Assembly: GCA_045534575.1 (NCBI GenBank)
Contig: JAZSJZ010000005.1
Coordinates: 210,504-274,503, forward strand
Source: UBA4636 sp045534575
GTDB taxonomy: Bacteria; Bacillota; Clostridia; Christensenellales; Borkfalkiaceae
Direction of reading: 5' to 3'
DNA length: 64,000 nucleotides
Part shown: positions 40,730 to 49,031 of the stretch, piece by piece
How the letters are laid out: every line of letters starts with the position of its first letter
Position numbering within the stretch: position 1 is the first letter of the stretch
Program-made: the position numbers and the translations under genes
Notes under the pieces: generated by a model
The model's database searches: none
What the model saw: the letters and a program-made list of their open reading frames with translations, nothing else
What the model was told of the DNA's origin: nothing

Positions 40730-43045
40730 ATGGACGAAAATATGAAGACTAAAAAATACCCCGTTCTTGTTTTAAGGGGCAAGGTAATGTTTCCAAATAT
40801 TTCTACGAGTATCGGCGTTGGCAGACCACGCTCGCTTTACGCAGTTGAAAAAGCCGTTACGGATAACGGCGAAATTTTTCTCGTTGCGCAAAAAAATTCT
40901 TTGGAAGATAATCCCCAAATAAAAGATATTTACCGCGTTGGCGTTGTTTGCAGAGTAAAGAAAATCGTCAACATTTCAAAAACTAACGTAAGGCTTCAAA
41001 TCGAGGGGCTATACCGCGCAATAGCCGTTGAAATGGCAGACGCTGGCGAATATTATACCGCCGAAGTTTACGAAGAGCCAGACGAGGTTTTGTTGCCATT
41101 TGAGCAAAACGCTTATTTTTCGGTTGCTCGTGAAAAGTTTAAAGACTACGTTTCGGTAAACAAGAATTTTTCTAAAGATTTAGCAGATTCGCTTTTCGGC
41201 GTTGACGACGCAACGGAATTTGTAAACATTTTAGCGTATAATCTATCTATTAGCGAAACTAAAAAGCAAGAAATTTTATCAATCACAAAAACGACGGAAA
41301 GGCTCGAAACCTTATCGAAGGAATTAAACGTCTTGATTTTTAATCAAGAAATCGAAAAACAAATAAACGAGCGTGTTCGTGAAAGCGTTGATAAAAGCCA
41401 AAAAGAATATTATCTTAGAGAGCAATTAAAGGCGATAAACAAAGAACTTGGCAACGACGAAAACGAAATTTTAGAACTTCGTGAGAAAATTCTCGCTAAA
41501 GGCATGCCTCAAGACGATGAAGAAAAGGTTTTAAAAGAACTTGACAGGATGTCAAGGATGAGTTCGTCCTCTCCAGATTTTACCGTAATTCGCAACTACA
41601 TTGATTGGATTTTAGATATTCCTTTCACCGAATTTACGGCGGATAGAAGTAATTTTGCAGAAGCCATTGAAATTTTAGAAGCCGACCATTTCGGGCTTGA
41701 AAAGGTTAAAGATAGAATAATAGAATATCTTGCCGTTATGAAACAAACGGGCAAGGCTGGCGCATCTATTATCTGCTTGCAAGGTCCTCCTGGGGTAGGT
41801 AAAACTTCGGTTGCAACGTCGATTGCAAGGGCTCTTGATAGAAAATTCGTGCGTTTAAGCCTTGGCGGATTAAAAGACGAGGCTGAAATTAGAGGTCATA
41901 GAAAAACCTATATCGGCGCGATGCCCGGCAGAATTATTTACGCCTTAAAAGACGCAAAAGCGCTAAATCCTGTAATTTTGCTTGACGAAATTGATAAACT
42001 CTCTTCGGACCTTCGTGGCGATCCAGCAAGCGCGCTTTTAGAGGTTTTAGACCCAGAGCAAAACAAGTCCTTTAGAGATAGATACGTTGAAATTCCCGTT
42101 GATTTATCAAACGTTTTATTCATAACAACTGCTAACAGCCTTGATACTATTCCAGCCCCACTTTTAGATAGGATGGAAGTTATCTCGCTCGACGGCTACA
42201 CTCAAGAAGAAAAGTTAGAAATTGCCAAGCGCTATCTAATTCCAAAACGCATGAAAATGAACGGCTTGGATGAAAACAAGGTTGAGTTTACAAGCGAGGC
42301 TATCGTTGATATCATTAAGGGCTACACCAAAGAGGCGGGCGTTAGAAATTTAGAACGCCAAATTGATAAAATCATAAGAAAAATCGTTAAAAACTACCTA
42401 ATTTCGGGCAAAATGCGTAAGCAAACCATAACGCCAAAACGCTTGAAAGATTTCTTAGGCTCTGCAAGATTTTTAGAATCAAAAGCCGTAATAAAAGACG
42501 AGGTCGGCGTTGCGAACGGGCTTGCGTGGACGGCTTTCGGCGGAACGACTTTAAACGTTGAAGTGTGCGCTGTTGAAGGCGGAAAAGGCGAAATTTTATT
42601 AACCGGCAAACTTGGCGACGTTATGAAGGAATCTGCAAGAACGGCATTAAGTTTCGTTCGCGCAAACGCTAAAAAATTCGGCATTAAAGACGACTTTTTC
42701 ACGTCTAACGACTTCCATATTCACGTTCCCGAGGGCGCAACTCCAAAGGACGGGCCAAGCGCTGGCATAACATTAGCAACTGCAATGCTTTCTGCTTTCA
42801 CGGGCAAAAAGGTGCGCGCTGACGTTTCAATGACGGGTGAAATTACGCTCCGCGGAAAGGTTCTTGCTATTGGCGGGTTAAAGGAAAAGGCTCTTGCTTC
42901 ATTTAGAGCGGGCATCACCGAAATAATTATTCCAAAAGAAAACTTGAAAGACGTTGAAGATATTCCTTCGCTTGTTAGTGAAAAACTTACTTTCCACGCG
43001 GTTGATAACGCTCTAGACGTTTTCAAGATTGCATTAAGGGGTTAA
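40730..43045 (+). CDS. lon: ATP-dependent protease La (LonA)
   Basis: This 771-residue LonA has the N-terminal substrate domain (~1-195), a coiled-coil (~195-255), the AAA+ domain with Walker A GPPGVGKTS at ~352 and Walker B ILLDEIDKL, and a Ser-Lys protease domain with Ser677 in PKDGPSAGIT and Lys720 in GLKEKALAS. It degrades misfolded and regulatory proteins in the cytosol. The start is ATG 40730, 5 bases after GAGG; the longer GTG frame from 40682 would run across the predicted -10 box and is rejected. ysxC follows after one base, a pairing conserved in Firmicutes. No CIRCE site is seen, unlike groESL. Confidence 0.97.
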   Translation: MDENMKTKKYPVLVLRGKVMFPNISTSIGVGRPRSLYAVEKAVTDNGEIFLVAQKNSLEDNPQIKDIYRVGVVCRVKKIVNISKTNVRLQIEGLYRAIAVEMADAGEYYTAEVYEEPDEVLLPFEQNAYFSVAREKFKDYVSVNKNFSKDLADSLFGVDDATEFVNILAYNLSISETKKQEILSITKTTERLETLSKELNVLIFNQEIEKQINERVRESVDKSQKEYYLREQLKAINKELGNDENEILELREKILAKGMPQDDEEKVLKELDRMSRMSSSSPDFTVIRNYIDWILDIPFTEFTADRSNFAEAIEILEADHFGLEKVKDRIIEYLAVMKQTGKAGASIICLQGPPGVGKTSVATSIARALDRKFVRLSLGGLKDEAEIRGHRKTYIGAMPGRIIYALKDAKALNPVILLDEIDKLSSDLRGDPASALLEVLDPEQNKSFRDRYVEIPVDLSNVLFITTANSLDTIPAPLLDRMEVISLDGYTQEEKLEIAKRYLIPKRMKMNGLDENKVEFTSEAIVDIIKGYTKEAGVRNLERQIDKIIRKIVKNYLISGKMRKQTITPKRLKDFLGSARFLESKAVIKDEVGVANGLAWTAFGGTTLNVEVCAVEGGKGEILLTGKLGDVMKESARTALSFVRANAKKFGIKDDFFTSNDFHIHVPEGATPKDGPSAGITLATAMLSAFTGKKVRADVSMTGEITLRGKVLAIGGLKEKALASFRAGITEIIIPKENLKDVEDIPSLVSEKLTFHAVDNALDVFKIALRG

Positions 43046-43046
43046 A

Positions 43047-43691
43047 ATGAAAATAACAAACGCTACGTTTATAAAATCTGCAGCAGATAAATCGGGCTTT
43101 TTGCAAACTGAAAAGCCTATTATTTGCGTGTGCGGAAAGTCAAACGTAGGCAAAAGTTCGCTAATAAATATGCTCGCTGGGCAGAAAAAACTTGCGAAAA
43201 CTTCTAACACGCCGGGAAGAACGAGGCTTGTGAACTATTTTGATTTCGGCGAGTTTATTCTTGCCGATTTGCCCGGTTACGGCTATGCAAAGGTATCTAA
43301 AGGCGAGAAAGAAAAGTGGGCGAAAACTTTAGACGATTTTTTTGCGCTGACCGATATTTGCCACGTTTTTGCGCTTGTTGATATACGCCACGACCCAACT
43401 CAAGACGATATTTCAATGATAAAATATCTTTATGCAACCATTATGCCGTTCACCGTTATTGCAACGAAGGCAGATAAAATTGCAAAAACAAAGGTAAAAC
43501 AGCAAGCGAAATACGTTGCCTCAAAGTTGTCGCTTGGCGCAAGCGATATAATTGCAACTTCCGCCGAAACTAGGTATGGCAAAGATGAGGTTTTAGATAA
43601 GTTTGAAAGCGTTATTAAAATTTATTTAGAGAATAAGAACGCCGAAGATTCTCAAGACGATGACGGCGAAGGTGAAACCGAAGAAAACTAA
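43047..43691 (+). CDS. ysxC: Ribosome biogenesis GTPase YsxC/EngB
   Basis: This 214-residue TRAFAC GTPase has G1 GKSNVGKSS (~29-37), G2/G3 TPGRTRLVNYF and LADLPGYGYAK, and G4 TKAD (~146). It is required for late 50S assembly in Bacillus and E. coli. The C-terminal ~20 residues are acidic (EDSQDDDGEGETEEN), longer than in most relatives. It is the last gene of the lon unit and has a clear terminator. Confidence 0.95.
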   Translation: MKITNATFIKSAADKSGFLQTEKPIICVCGKSNVGKSSLINMLAGQKKLAKTSNTPGRTRLVNYFDFGEFILADLPGYGYAKVSKGEKEKWAKTLDDFFALTDICHVFALVDIRHDPTQDDISMIKYLYATIMPFTVIATKADKIAKTKVKQQAKYVASKLSLGASDIIATSAETRYGKDEVLDKFESVIKIYLENKNAEDSQDDDGEGETEEN

Positions 43692-43720
43692 ATTTTTATA
43701 AAATTAAAAGTAAAATAAGC

Positions 43721-43749
43721 AAAAACGCCCGAAAAAAGGGCGTTTTTTT
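43721..43749. terminator. Intrinsic terminator after ysxC
   Basis: AAAAACGCCC (43721-43730) pairs with GGGCGTTTTT (43738-43747). The flanking A and T runs allow use from both strands, including by the minus-strand gene at 43757. Confidence 0.9.
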
Positions 43750-43756
43750 GTGATAA

Positions 43757-43933
43757 TTATAAGGTTGTAGTGGTTGTTTGAGTGGTTGTGAAGGTGTTTT
43801 GATTGTAGTTATCGCAATAGCAATAAGTGGTGGAAAGAAGTGCTAAAAGAAGCAAAAGTTGCGTGCATGATATGTTGCCGTAACTAAATAATAGGAACAA
43901 AAGCGCAATTAAAACGATATTTTGTGATGACAT
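43757..43933 (-). CDS. Small hydrophobic membrane peptide (58 aa), unknown
   Basis: This short minus-strand frame encodes 58 residues. It has a convincing AGAGGT ribosome site 6 bases before the ATG, a leader stem GCC-GAAA-GGC further upstream, and a terminator at 43721-43749 that fits its orientation. The protein is a hydrophobic helix pair (IVLIALLFLLFSYGNISC, then LLLLLALL) followed by YCYC and a Thr/Asn/Gln-rich tail ending TTTTTL. The design resembles the cysteine-rich membrane peptide at 44507-44704 on the same strand, including a GN(I/V)-Ser/Cys turn after the first helix. It could be a toxin-like, signalling or spore-coat-type peptide; sequence does not tell. Confidence 0.6.
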   Translation of the reverse strand: MSSQNIVLIALLFLLFSYGNISCTQLLLLLALLSTTYCYCDNYNQNTFTTTQTTTTTL

Positions 43934-44009
43934 TTTAAACCTCTAACGCCTTTCGGCATAATTCGACTTTAGTTATCATTATGCGCTAATTTTTGAATAT
44001 ATGAACAAA

Positions 44010-44039
44010 TTGACAACTATTACAAATATAAATTACAAT
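44010..44039 (+). promoter_or_regulatory. Promoter for the ArsR-family regulator
   Basis: TTGACA at 44010-44015, 18-base spacer, TACAAT at 44034-44039; GAGGTGG precedes the ATG at 44067. Confidence 0.7.
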
Positions 44040-44066
44040 AAAATTACGAAATTTTAGAGGTGGTTT

Positions 44067-44402
44067 ATGAATTTGTTATTGTTAGATAAAAGAACTCAAG
44101 GCTTAGTTGAAAATTACGTGCCTAGCGAAGAAATGCTAGGCGAACTTGTTAAATTTTTCTCAATCTTTTCCGACGTTACTAGGCTAAAAATGCTCTCTGC
44201 TTTAGCCATTAGCGAGATGTGCGTTACCGATATTTCAAAAGTTCTTATGTTAAATCAAACTACTGTTAGCCATCAACTTAGGCTTTTGAAAAACTTGGGA
44301 GCGGTGTCAACCAGAAGGCAAGGCAAGGTGATTTTTTATTCGCTAAAGAATGAACTTCTAAACGACGTTCTTTTAAAAGGCGTTGAATTTTTAGGTTATT
44401 AA
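44067..44402 (+). CDS. ArsR/SmtB-family winged-helix transcriptional regulator
   Basis: This 111-residue protein has the ArsR fold: SDVTRLKMLSALAISEMCV (helices 2-3), recognition helix NQTTVSHQLRLLKNLGAV (~70-87) and the wing RRQGKVIFYSL. The alpha-3 metal site ELCVCD of arsenic or cadmium sensors is reduced to EMCVTD with one Cys, so metal sensing at that site is doubtful. It may respond to another signal or be redox-linked. It stands alone on the + strand, between two tiny minus-strand membrane peptides and with its own terminator. Its operator is not identified. Confidence 0.9.
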   Translation: MNLLLLDKRTQGLVENYVPSEEMLGELVKFFSIFSDVTRLKMLSALAISEMCVTDISKVLMLNQTTVSHQLRLLKNLGAVSTRRQGKVIFYSLKNELLNDVLLKGVEFLGY

Positions 44403-44440
44403 ATTTTAAGTTAAAAGATAAAAAACTCTCAACGAAAATT

Positions 44441-44471
44441 GGCTATCGCAAAATTTTGCGATAGCCTTTTT
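44441..44471. terminator. Perfect palindromic terminator after the ArsR gene
   Basis: GGCTATCGCAAAA (44441-44453) and TTTTGCGATAGCC (44454-44466) form a perfect 26-base palindrome followed by T5; it can also end the minus-strand peptide gene at 44507. Confidence 0.9.
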
Positions 44472-44506
44472 CAAGATTTTATGTAAGAATTTTAAAAGAT
44501 TATATC

Positions 44507-44704
44507 TTATTTGCAACCGCAACCAAAGTTGCCATAGCCTTTATCTTTTTTGCAAAGGCATAACAAAATTAAAACGATAGGAATAAGGTAAGAGCATTCG
44601 CAAATCTTATCGAAAATCGAGCAAACGTTGCCACAACACAAGAGCGCAACGATGATTAAAAGATATAAATAGCAATTATTGTTATTGCTAAAGCAGTTCA
44701 TCAT
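44507..44704 (-). CDS. Cysteine-rich small membrane protein (65 aa), unknown
   Basis: This 65-residue protein has 11 cysteines. Two hydrophobic helices (YLYLLIIVALLCC, ~12-24, and YLIPIVLILLCLC, ~39-51) flank a short loop with CSIFDKICEC; the tail is KKDKGYGNFGCGCK. The start is ATG 44704, 8 bases after GGAGG; the TTG at 44719 overlaps that site. The layout recalls short Cys-rich proteins of Clostridia annotated only as hypothetical. Metal binding or disulfide-linked assembly at the membrane or spore surface is possible but not shown. The palindrome at 44441-44466 can terminate it. Confidence 0.75.
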   Translation of the reverse strand: MMNCFSNNNNCYLYLLIIVALLCCGNVCSIFDKICECSYLIPIVLILLCLCKKDKGYGNFGCGCK

Positions 44705-44801
44705 AAAAATTTCCTCCAAAAATTTTCGGCTTATCTGCCGTCAATATATTGTATGGTTAGGCGATAAAATTTGTTACATACTAATTTTGGGCTTTTAATT
44801 G

Positions 44802-44830
44802 TTGATTATTTTGTTTAAAAGTTATATAAT
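44802..44830 (+). promoter_or_regulatory. Promoter of the S component-coaX-ispG-exonuclease run
   Basis: TTGATT at 44802-44807, 17-base spacer, TATAAT at 44825-44830. The leader has a stem CAGATATTCGC/GCGAAATCTG (44882-44892 with 44897-44906) ending next to GGAGG. Confidence 0.72.
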
Positions 44831-44919
44831 ATGAGAAGAAAATTTAATATCGTATAATTTTAAAATCGTATAATTTTATAACAGATATTCGCAATAGCGA
44901 AATCTGATTGGAGGTTTAT

Positions 44920-45558
44920 ATGAAAGAAAGTTTATCAAACAGAGGTATTAAAAATTCATTTTTTAATACAAAAAACATTGCTTATTTAGCGGTTTTAACT
45001 GCGCTGATTTTAGTTCTGCAACTAACGGGCGCTGCTATTACTATCACCCCTGTTACTAAATTAAGTTTTGTGCTTTTGCCGATTGTTTTAGGAGCGATGA
45101 TTTTAGGTCCGCTTGCTGGTGCTTTGCTTGGCTTTGTTTTTGGTCTAATAGTCTTAATACAAGGTATTGTTGGCGTAGATGGTTTCACGTTTATTTTATT
45201 TAGTGACCACCCAATAATAACTTCATTACTTTGTTTGGTAAAGGGGACTGCTGCTGGGTTTGGCTCGGGCTTGATTTATAAAGCTTTTAAGCAAAAAGAA
45301 GGAAAAGTTAAGACTGTAGGGGCTTTTATTGCGTCAGGTTCAGCGCCAATTATCAACACGGGTTTATTTATTCTTGGCGCATTGTTAATGAGCGATACGC
45401 TTTCCTCAAACTTTGTTGGTGAAGGTGAAACTGTAATTTACTTTTTAGTTATAGGCTGTGCAGGGTTCAACTTTATTGTTGAGTTTGCGTTTAATCTTAT
45501 CTTTGCTCCTGCAATTTTGCGTATTACTAACATAATAGAAAAGAACTTTAGAAGGTAA
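44920..45558 (+). CDS. ECF transporter S component, possibly for pantothenate
   Basis: This 212-residue membrane protein has about six helices and the S-component pattern: NIAYLAVLTALILVLQL in helix 1 (AxxxAxxxx contact for the T subunit), PLAGALLGFVFGLIVLIQG in the middle and GFNFIVEFAFNLIFAPAIL at the end. S components bind the vitamin and use a shared ECF ATPase. The following gene, coaX, phosphorylates pantothenate, which suggests pantothenate as substrate (PanT-like); this is a context inference. The energising ecfA/ecfT genes are not in the window. The start is ATG 44920 behind GGAGG. Confidence 0.85.
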   Translation: MKESLSNRGIKNSFFNTKNIAYLAVLTALILVLQLTGAAITITPVTKLSFVLLPIVLGAMILGPLAGALLGFVFGLIVLIQGIVGVDGFTFILFSDHPIITSLLCLVKGTAAGFGSGLIYKAFKQKEGKVKTVGAFIASGSAPIINTGLFILGALLMSDTLSSNFVGEGETVIYFLVIGCAGFNFIVEFAFNLIFAPAILRITNIIEKNFRR

Positions 45559-45563
45559 GAAAC

Positions 45564-46349
45564 ATGATTTTTGTTATAGATATTGGTAACACTAATATAA
45601 AATACGGCGTTTTTTCGGGCGATGAACTTGTTGCAAGTTTTAGAGTTGCTTCGAAAAAAAGTTCTACGGCTGATGAATACGGCATAGTTGTTAGAGACCT
45701 TTTAGCAACTTGCAAAATTAAAAAGAGTGAAATTGAAGGCGTAATAATGTCGTCGGTAATTCCTCAGCTTAACTACACTTTAGAGCATATGTGCGAGTTT
45801 TACCTTGGTAAAAAGCCTATTTTGGTTGGACCGGGGATTAAAACGGGTTTAAACGTTAAGGTTGATAACCCAAGAGAGGTGGGAACTGATAGAATAGTTA
45901 ATTCCGTTTCCGCTTTTAAAAAGTATGGCGGAAAAGCGCCTATTATTTGCATTGACTTCGGCACTGCAACGACCTTCAACGTCGTTAGCGAAAAGGGCGA
46001 ACTTCTAGGTGGCGTAATAGCGCCGGGAATTAAAGGCTCGCTAGATAGCCTTGTTAACGGCACGGCAAAACTTCCTAACATAGAACTATCTATGCCAAAA
46101 AGCATTATCGCAAAGAACACCGTAACCAATATGCAAGCAGGGCTTTTATACGGCTTTGCGGGCTTAGTTGAATATATCGTTTCAAAGACCAAAAAAGAAC
46201 TTCAAAGAGAAGACGCAATCGTTGTTGTAACGGGAGGCTTAGGCGATACCATTGCAAAAGAAGTTTCTTGCATTGACCATATTGATAGAACTCTAACCCT
46301 AGACGGGCTTAGAATTTTATATGAAATGAACGAAGGCGAAAATGAGTAA
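45564..46349 (+). CDS. coaX: Type III pantothenate kinase
   Basis: CoaX phosphorylates pantothenate in the first step of coenzyme A synthesis. The 261-residue protein has the ASKHA phosphate motif DIGNTNIKYGVF (~5-16), the substrate motif NPREVGTDRIVN (~94-105, with GxDR), and CIDFGTATTFNVV (~129-141). Length is normal. The kinase of this class is not inhibited by CoA and needs a monovalent cation. It lies 5 bases after the S component and overlaps ispG by 8 bases. Confidence 0.96.
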   Translation: MIFVIDIGNTNIKYGVFSGDELVASFRVASKKSSTADEYGIVVRDLLATCKIKKSEIEGVIMSSVIPQLNYTLEHMCEFYLGKKPILVGPGIKTGLNVKVDNPREVGTDRIVNSVSAFKKYGGKAPIICIDFGTATTFNVVSEKGELLGGVIAPGIKGSLDSLVNGTAKLPNIELSMPKSIIAKNTVTNMQAGLLYGFAGLVEYIVSKTKKELQREDAIVVVTGGLGDTIAKEVSCIDHIDRTLTLDGLRILYEMNEGENE

Positions 46350-47385
46350 AAAAGTTATCGTAGGCAACCAAATAATAGGTGGCGGAGAGCGTGTTAAAAT
46401 CCAAACGATGGCAGACATAAAAACCGCTAAAATCGCAGAGATTATCAAACAAATTGAGCAAGTTTATGATCTTGGATGCGATATTTTTCGCGTTGCCGTA
46501 AAAGACGAGGCTGATGCTTTTGCCATAAAAGAGATAAAGAAATTTTCTCCAATTCCCCTCGTTGCCGATATTCATTTCGACTATAAACTTGCGCTTTTGT
46601 CTATCGAAAACGGCGTTGATAAAATTCGCATAAACCCCGGCAACATAGGTAGCGACGAAAAGGTTGAAGCCGTTGCTAAAGCCTTAAAGGAAAATGGCGT
46701 TGCAGTTAGGGTTGGTTCAAACACTGGAAGCGTTGAAAAGGTCTTTCTCGAAAAATATGGTAAGAACGAAATTTCACTTGCTGAAAGCGCATTGCAAAAG
46801 GTTCAAATTCTAGAGAAATTCGGCGTTGAAAATATCGTAATTTCTGCAAAAGCCTCTTCAGTTCCGCTAATGGTTAAAACCTATAGATATCTTTCAAAAA
46901 AGACGGATTATCCGCTCCACCTTGGCGTAACCGAGGCTGGCACTTTAGATATGGGCGTTGTTAAAAACAGCGTTGGCATTGGCTCGCTTTTATTAGACGG
47001 CATTGGCGATACGCTAAGAGTATCTTTAACCGCTCCAATCACTGAAGAGGTTTTAAGCGCAAAAAGAATTTTAAGAAGCGTAGGGCTAGAGAACGACTTT
47101 GTTGAAATCGTGTCTTGCCCAACTTGCGGAAGAACGGGCTACGACCTCGTTTCTTTAGCAAAAGCCGTTGAAAAGGCAACTTCTTCTATTAAAAAGCCGT
47201 TAAAAGTGGCTGTTATGGGCTGTGTTGTAAATGGTCCTGGCGAAGCAAAAGATTGCGACCTTGGCATTGCTGGTGGCGAAGGAAAGTGCGTAATTTTTAA
47301 AAAGGGCGAAGTTTTCCGCACTGTTTTAATGGAAGAGGCGGAAGAAGAGTTCATTAAAGAAATCAAAAAGGCGATTGAAGGCTAG
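46342..47385 (+). CDS. ispG: 4-hydroxy-3-methylbut-2-enyl diphosphate synthase (IspG/GcpE)
   Basis: IspG is the [4Fe-4S] enzyme of the sixth MEP pathway step to isoprenoids. The 347-residue short-form protein shows PLVADIHFDYKLAL and KIRINPGNIG in the TIM barrel. The three cluster cysteines are CPTCGRTG (~254-261) and GCVVNGPGEAKD (~290-301). The barrel (~1-240) and the reductase-like domain (~250-347) are complete. In Firmicutes ispG usually sits after dxr-rseP and before polC; here dxr and rseP are not adjacent, and the next gene is a PolC-derived exonuclease. Confidence 0.97.
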   Translation: MSKKVIVGNQIIGGGERVKIQTMADIKTAKIAEIIKQIEQVYDLGCDIFRVAVKDEADAFAIKEIKKFSPIPLVADIHFDYKLALLSIENGVDKIRINPGNIGSDEKVEAVAKALKENGVAVRVGSNTGSVEKVFLEKYGKNEISLAESALQKVQILEKFGVENIVISAKASSVPLMVKTYRYLSKKTDYPLHLGVTEAGTLDMGVVKNSVGIGSLLLDGIGDTLRVSLTAPITEEVLSAKRILRSVGLENDFVEIVSCPTCGRTGYDLVSLAKAVEKATSSIKKPLKVAVMGCVVNGPGEAKDCDLGIAGGEGKCVIFKKGEVFRTVLMEEAEEEFIKEIKKAIEG

Positions 47386-47386
47386 T

Positions 47387-48898
47387 ATGAATAAAGAACT
47401 TTTAGCAAAAATAAATAGCGTTTACGGCGCGCCGACAAAGTTAAGATACGTCGGCGCAGTTTTATCTAAAAAAGATATGTCTATAACGCTAAATTTTATT
47501 GCTCCCGTTGCGGTTGAAAAAGAAGTGGAAGAAGATATTGCAAAAGTTGTTAAAAGTTATCTTCCGCAAAGTTTTAGGAGCGTAAAAGTTGAGATAAATA
47601 AAATAGTTACGGTTGATTCGTTCGTTAAAAGCGCAGTCGTTAAATACCTTCAAGAAACGCATCACATTGCGTGTTCGGGGGTAAAAACCGATGACATTAA
47701 TATTGAAAAGAAGAACGAAGATTTTTCAATTACGTTAAGTCTTGAAACAACGGTCTATGATTTTTGCGTTTACAAAAAGGTTGACGTTGAACTTTTAGAG
47801 CATTTAAAAACTAAGTTCGTTGACGAATTTCAAATAACCTTTAAAAATAGAGGCAAGGAAGCCGTTGACGAGAGCGTTTTCAAATTAAAAACTAGAGAAG
47901 TTACAGGCTTTTTTAGAAGGCAACTTCAGGTTAGCGACGTAACTAAGTTTTTTGACGACGATTTAACTGACCACGCAACTTACATAGCCGACACCAAAGA
48001 TATGCTCGGCGAAGTTTATTTAGCAGGCGTAATTTCAAATATTAAGTGTGGCACGACAAAGAACGATAAAGAATATTTCATTATTGATTTTTCGGATAGA
48101 ACGGGCACTGCGTCTGGGATGCTTTTCCCTAACAAAGATAAGCTTCCAAAGGCTAAAAAGCTCGATAAGGGCGTTTCAATTATTTGTAGGTGCGAATATC
48201 AAATGCGAGGAGAATATCGAAATTTGCGCATTTTAAGCGTGAATTTGTGTGTTTTTCCTGAAAATTTCGTTCCCGTTCCAAGACCTAAAAAACCCGTTCC
48301 TAAGGAATATTTCTTAATCTCGCCTAAACCTTTGCAAATGGAAACGCAAGATAATTTCTTGGTTGAAAAAGAAATTCCTAAGGCGTTTATTGGGCGTGAA
48401 TTCGTCGTTTTCGACTTTGAAACAACTGGCACTGACCTTGATGACAAAATAACTGAAATTGGCGCTGTTAAGATTAAAGACGGCGTTATTTGCGAAAGTT
48501 TTTCAACGCTAGTAAACCCTAAAAAGCATATTCCGGCAAACGTTGTTGAAATAACGGGCATAGATGACGAAATGGTAAAAGACGCTCCGCTTTTTGAAGA
48601 CGTTTGCGCTGATTTTTATAAATTTTGCTACGGCGCAACTTTAGTTGCTCACAACGCCGAATTTGACTCTAGGTTTTTAAGAAACCAGTCAAGACCGCTC
48701 GATTATGATTTTGATAATCCGCTTCTAGATACTTTGGCGCTAGGAAGGGAAGTGGTTGTTGGCGTTGCGAACTATAAACTCAACACGCTTTGTGATAAGT
48801 TTGGAATAGTTTTCCGTCATCATAGAGCGCTCTCCGATGCTCAAGCCACGGCGGAATTATTGATTGAACTTATTAGAATTAGAAAAGAATTTCCATAA
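47387..48898 (+). CDS. PolC-like OB-fold + DEDDh 3'-5' exonuclease without polymerase domain
   Basis: This 503-residue protein has the front part of the Gram-positive replicative polymerase PolC and then stops. Residues ~1-195 resemble the PolC N-terminal domain; ~205-300 is the OB-fold (VYLAGVISNIKCGTTKNDKE, then DRTGTASGMLF); and ~340-503 is a DnaQ-type exonuclease. The exonuclease has FDFETTG (342-348), LVAHNAEFDSRFLR, and HHRALSDAQATAELL, so all DEDDh residues are kept. In PolC (~1430 residues) the exonuclease is inserted in a PHP domain; neither PHP half nor any polymerase motif is present. A clean stop follows. It lies between ispG and rimP, the normal polC position. Start ATG 47387, one base after ispG. 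Confidence 0.88.
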   Translation: MNKELLAKINSVYGAPTKLRYVGAVLSKKDMSITLNFIAPVAVEKEVEEDIAKVVKSYLPQSFRSVKVEINKIVTVDSFVKSAVVKYLQETHHIACSGVKTDDINIEKKNEDFSITLSLETTVYDFCVYKKVDVELLEHLKTKFVDEFQITFKNRGKEAVDESVFKLKTREVTGFFRRQLQVSDVTKFFDDDLTDHATYIADTKDMLGEVYLAGVISNIKCGTTKNDKEYFIIDFSDRTGTASGMLFPNKDKLPKAKKLDKGVSIICRCEYQMRGEYRNLRILSVNLCVFPENFVPVPRPKKPVPKEYFLISPKPLQMETQDNFLVEKEIPKAFIGREFVVFDFETTGTDLDDKITEIGAVKIKDGVICESFSTLVNPKKHIPANVVEITGIDDEMVKDAPLFEDVCADFYKFCYGATLVAHNAEFDSRFLRNQSRPLDYDFDNPLLDTLALGREVVVGVANYKLNTLCDKFGIVFRHHRALSDAQATAELLIELIRIRKEFP

Positions 48899-48946
48899 AA
48901 ATTAAACTATTTTGCCTAAAAAGATTTATTTTTATAAAATAAATGC

Positions 48947-48975
48947 TTGCAAAACAAAAAGTTTTGTGGTAAGAT
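48947..48975 (+). promoter_or_regulatory. Promoter of the rimP-nusA-infB operon
   Basis: TTGCAA at 48947-48952, 17-base spacer, TAAGAT at 48970-48975. The leader then reaches the attenuator hairpin at 49002. Confidence 0.72.
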
Positions 48976-49001
48976 ATAGTTGCTTGAATAGTAATTCACG
49001 A

Positions 49002-49031
49002 TTGAGAGTGGCTCGCCACTCTCAAATTTTT
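49002..49031 (+). terminator. Attenuator-like hairpin in the rimP-nusA leader
   Basis: TTGAGAGTGG (49002-49011), loop CTCG, CCACTCTCAA (49016-49025), then A and T5 (49027-49031). This perfect 10-pair intrinsic terminator lies between the promoter and the rimP start, only 15 bases before the ATG. Confidence 0.8.

Noticed and set aside
43721..44471. Toxin-antitoxin system made of ArsR and the small peptides
   Set aside because: No operon linkage (opposite strands, separate terminators) and no known toxin family; kept only as a finding about small proteins.
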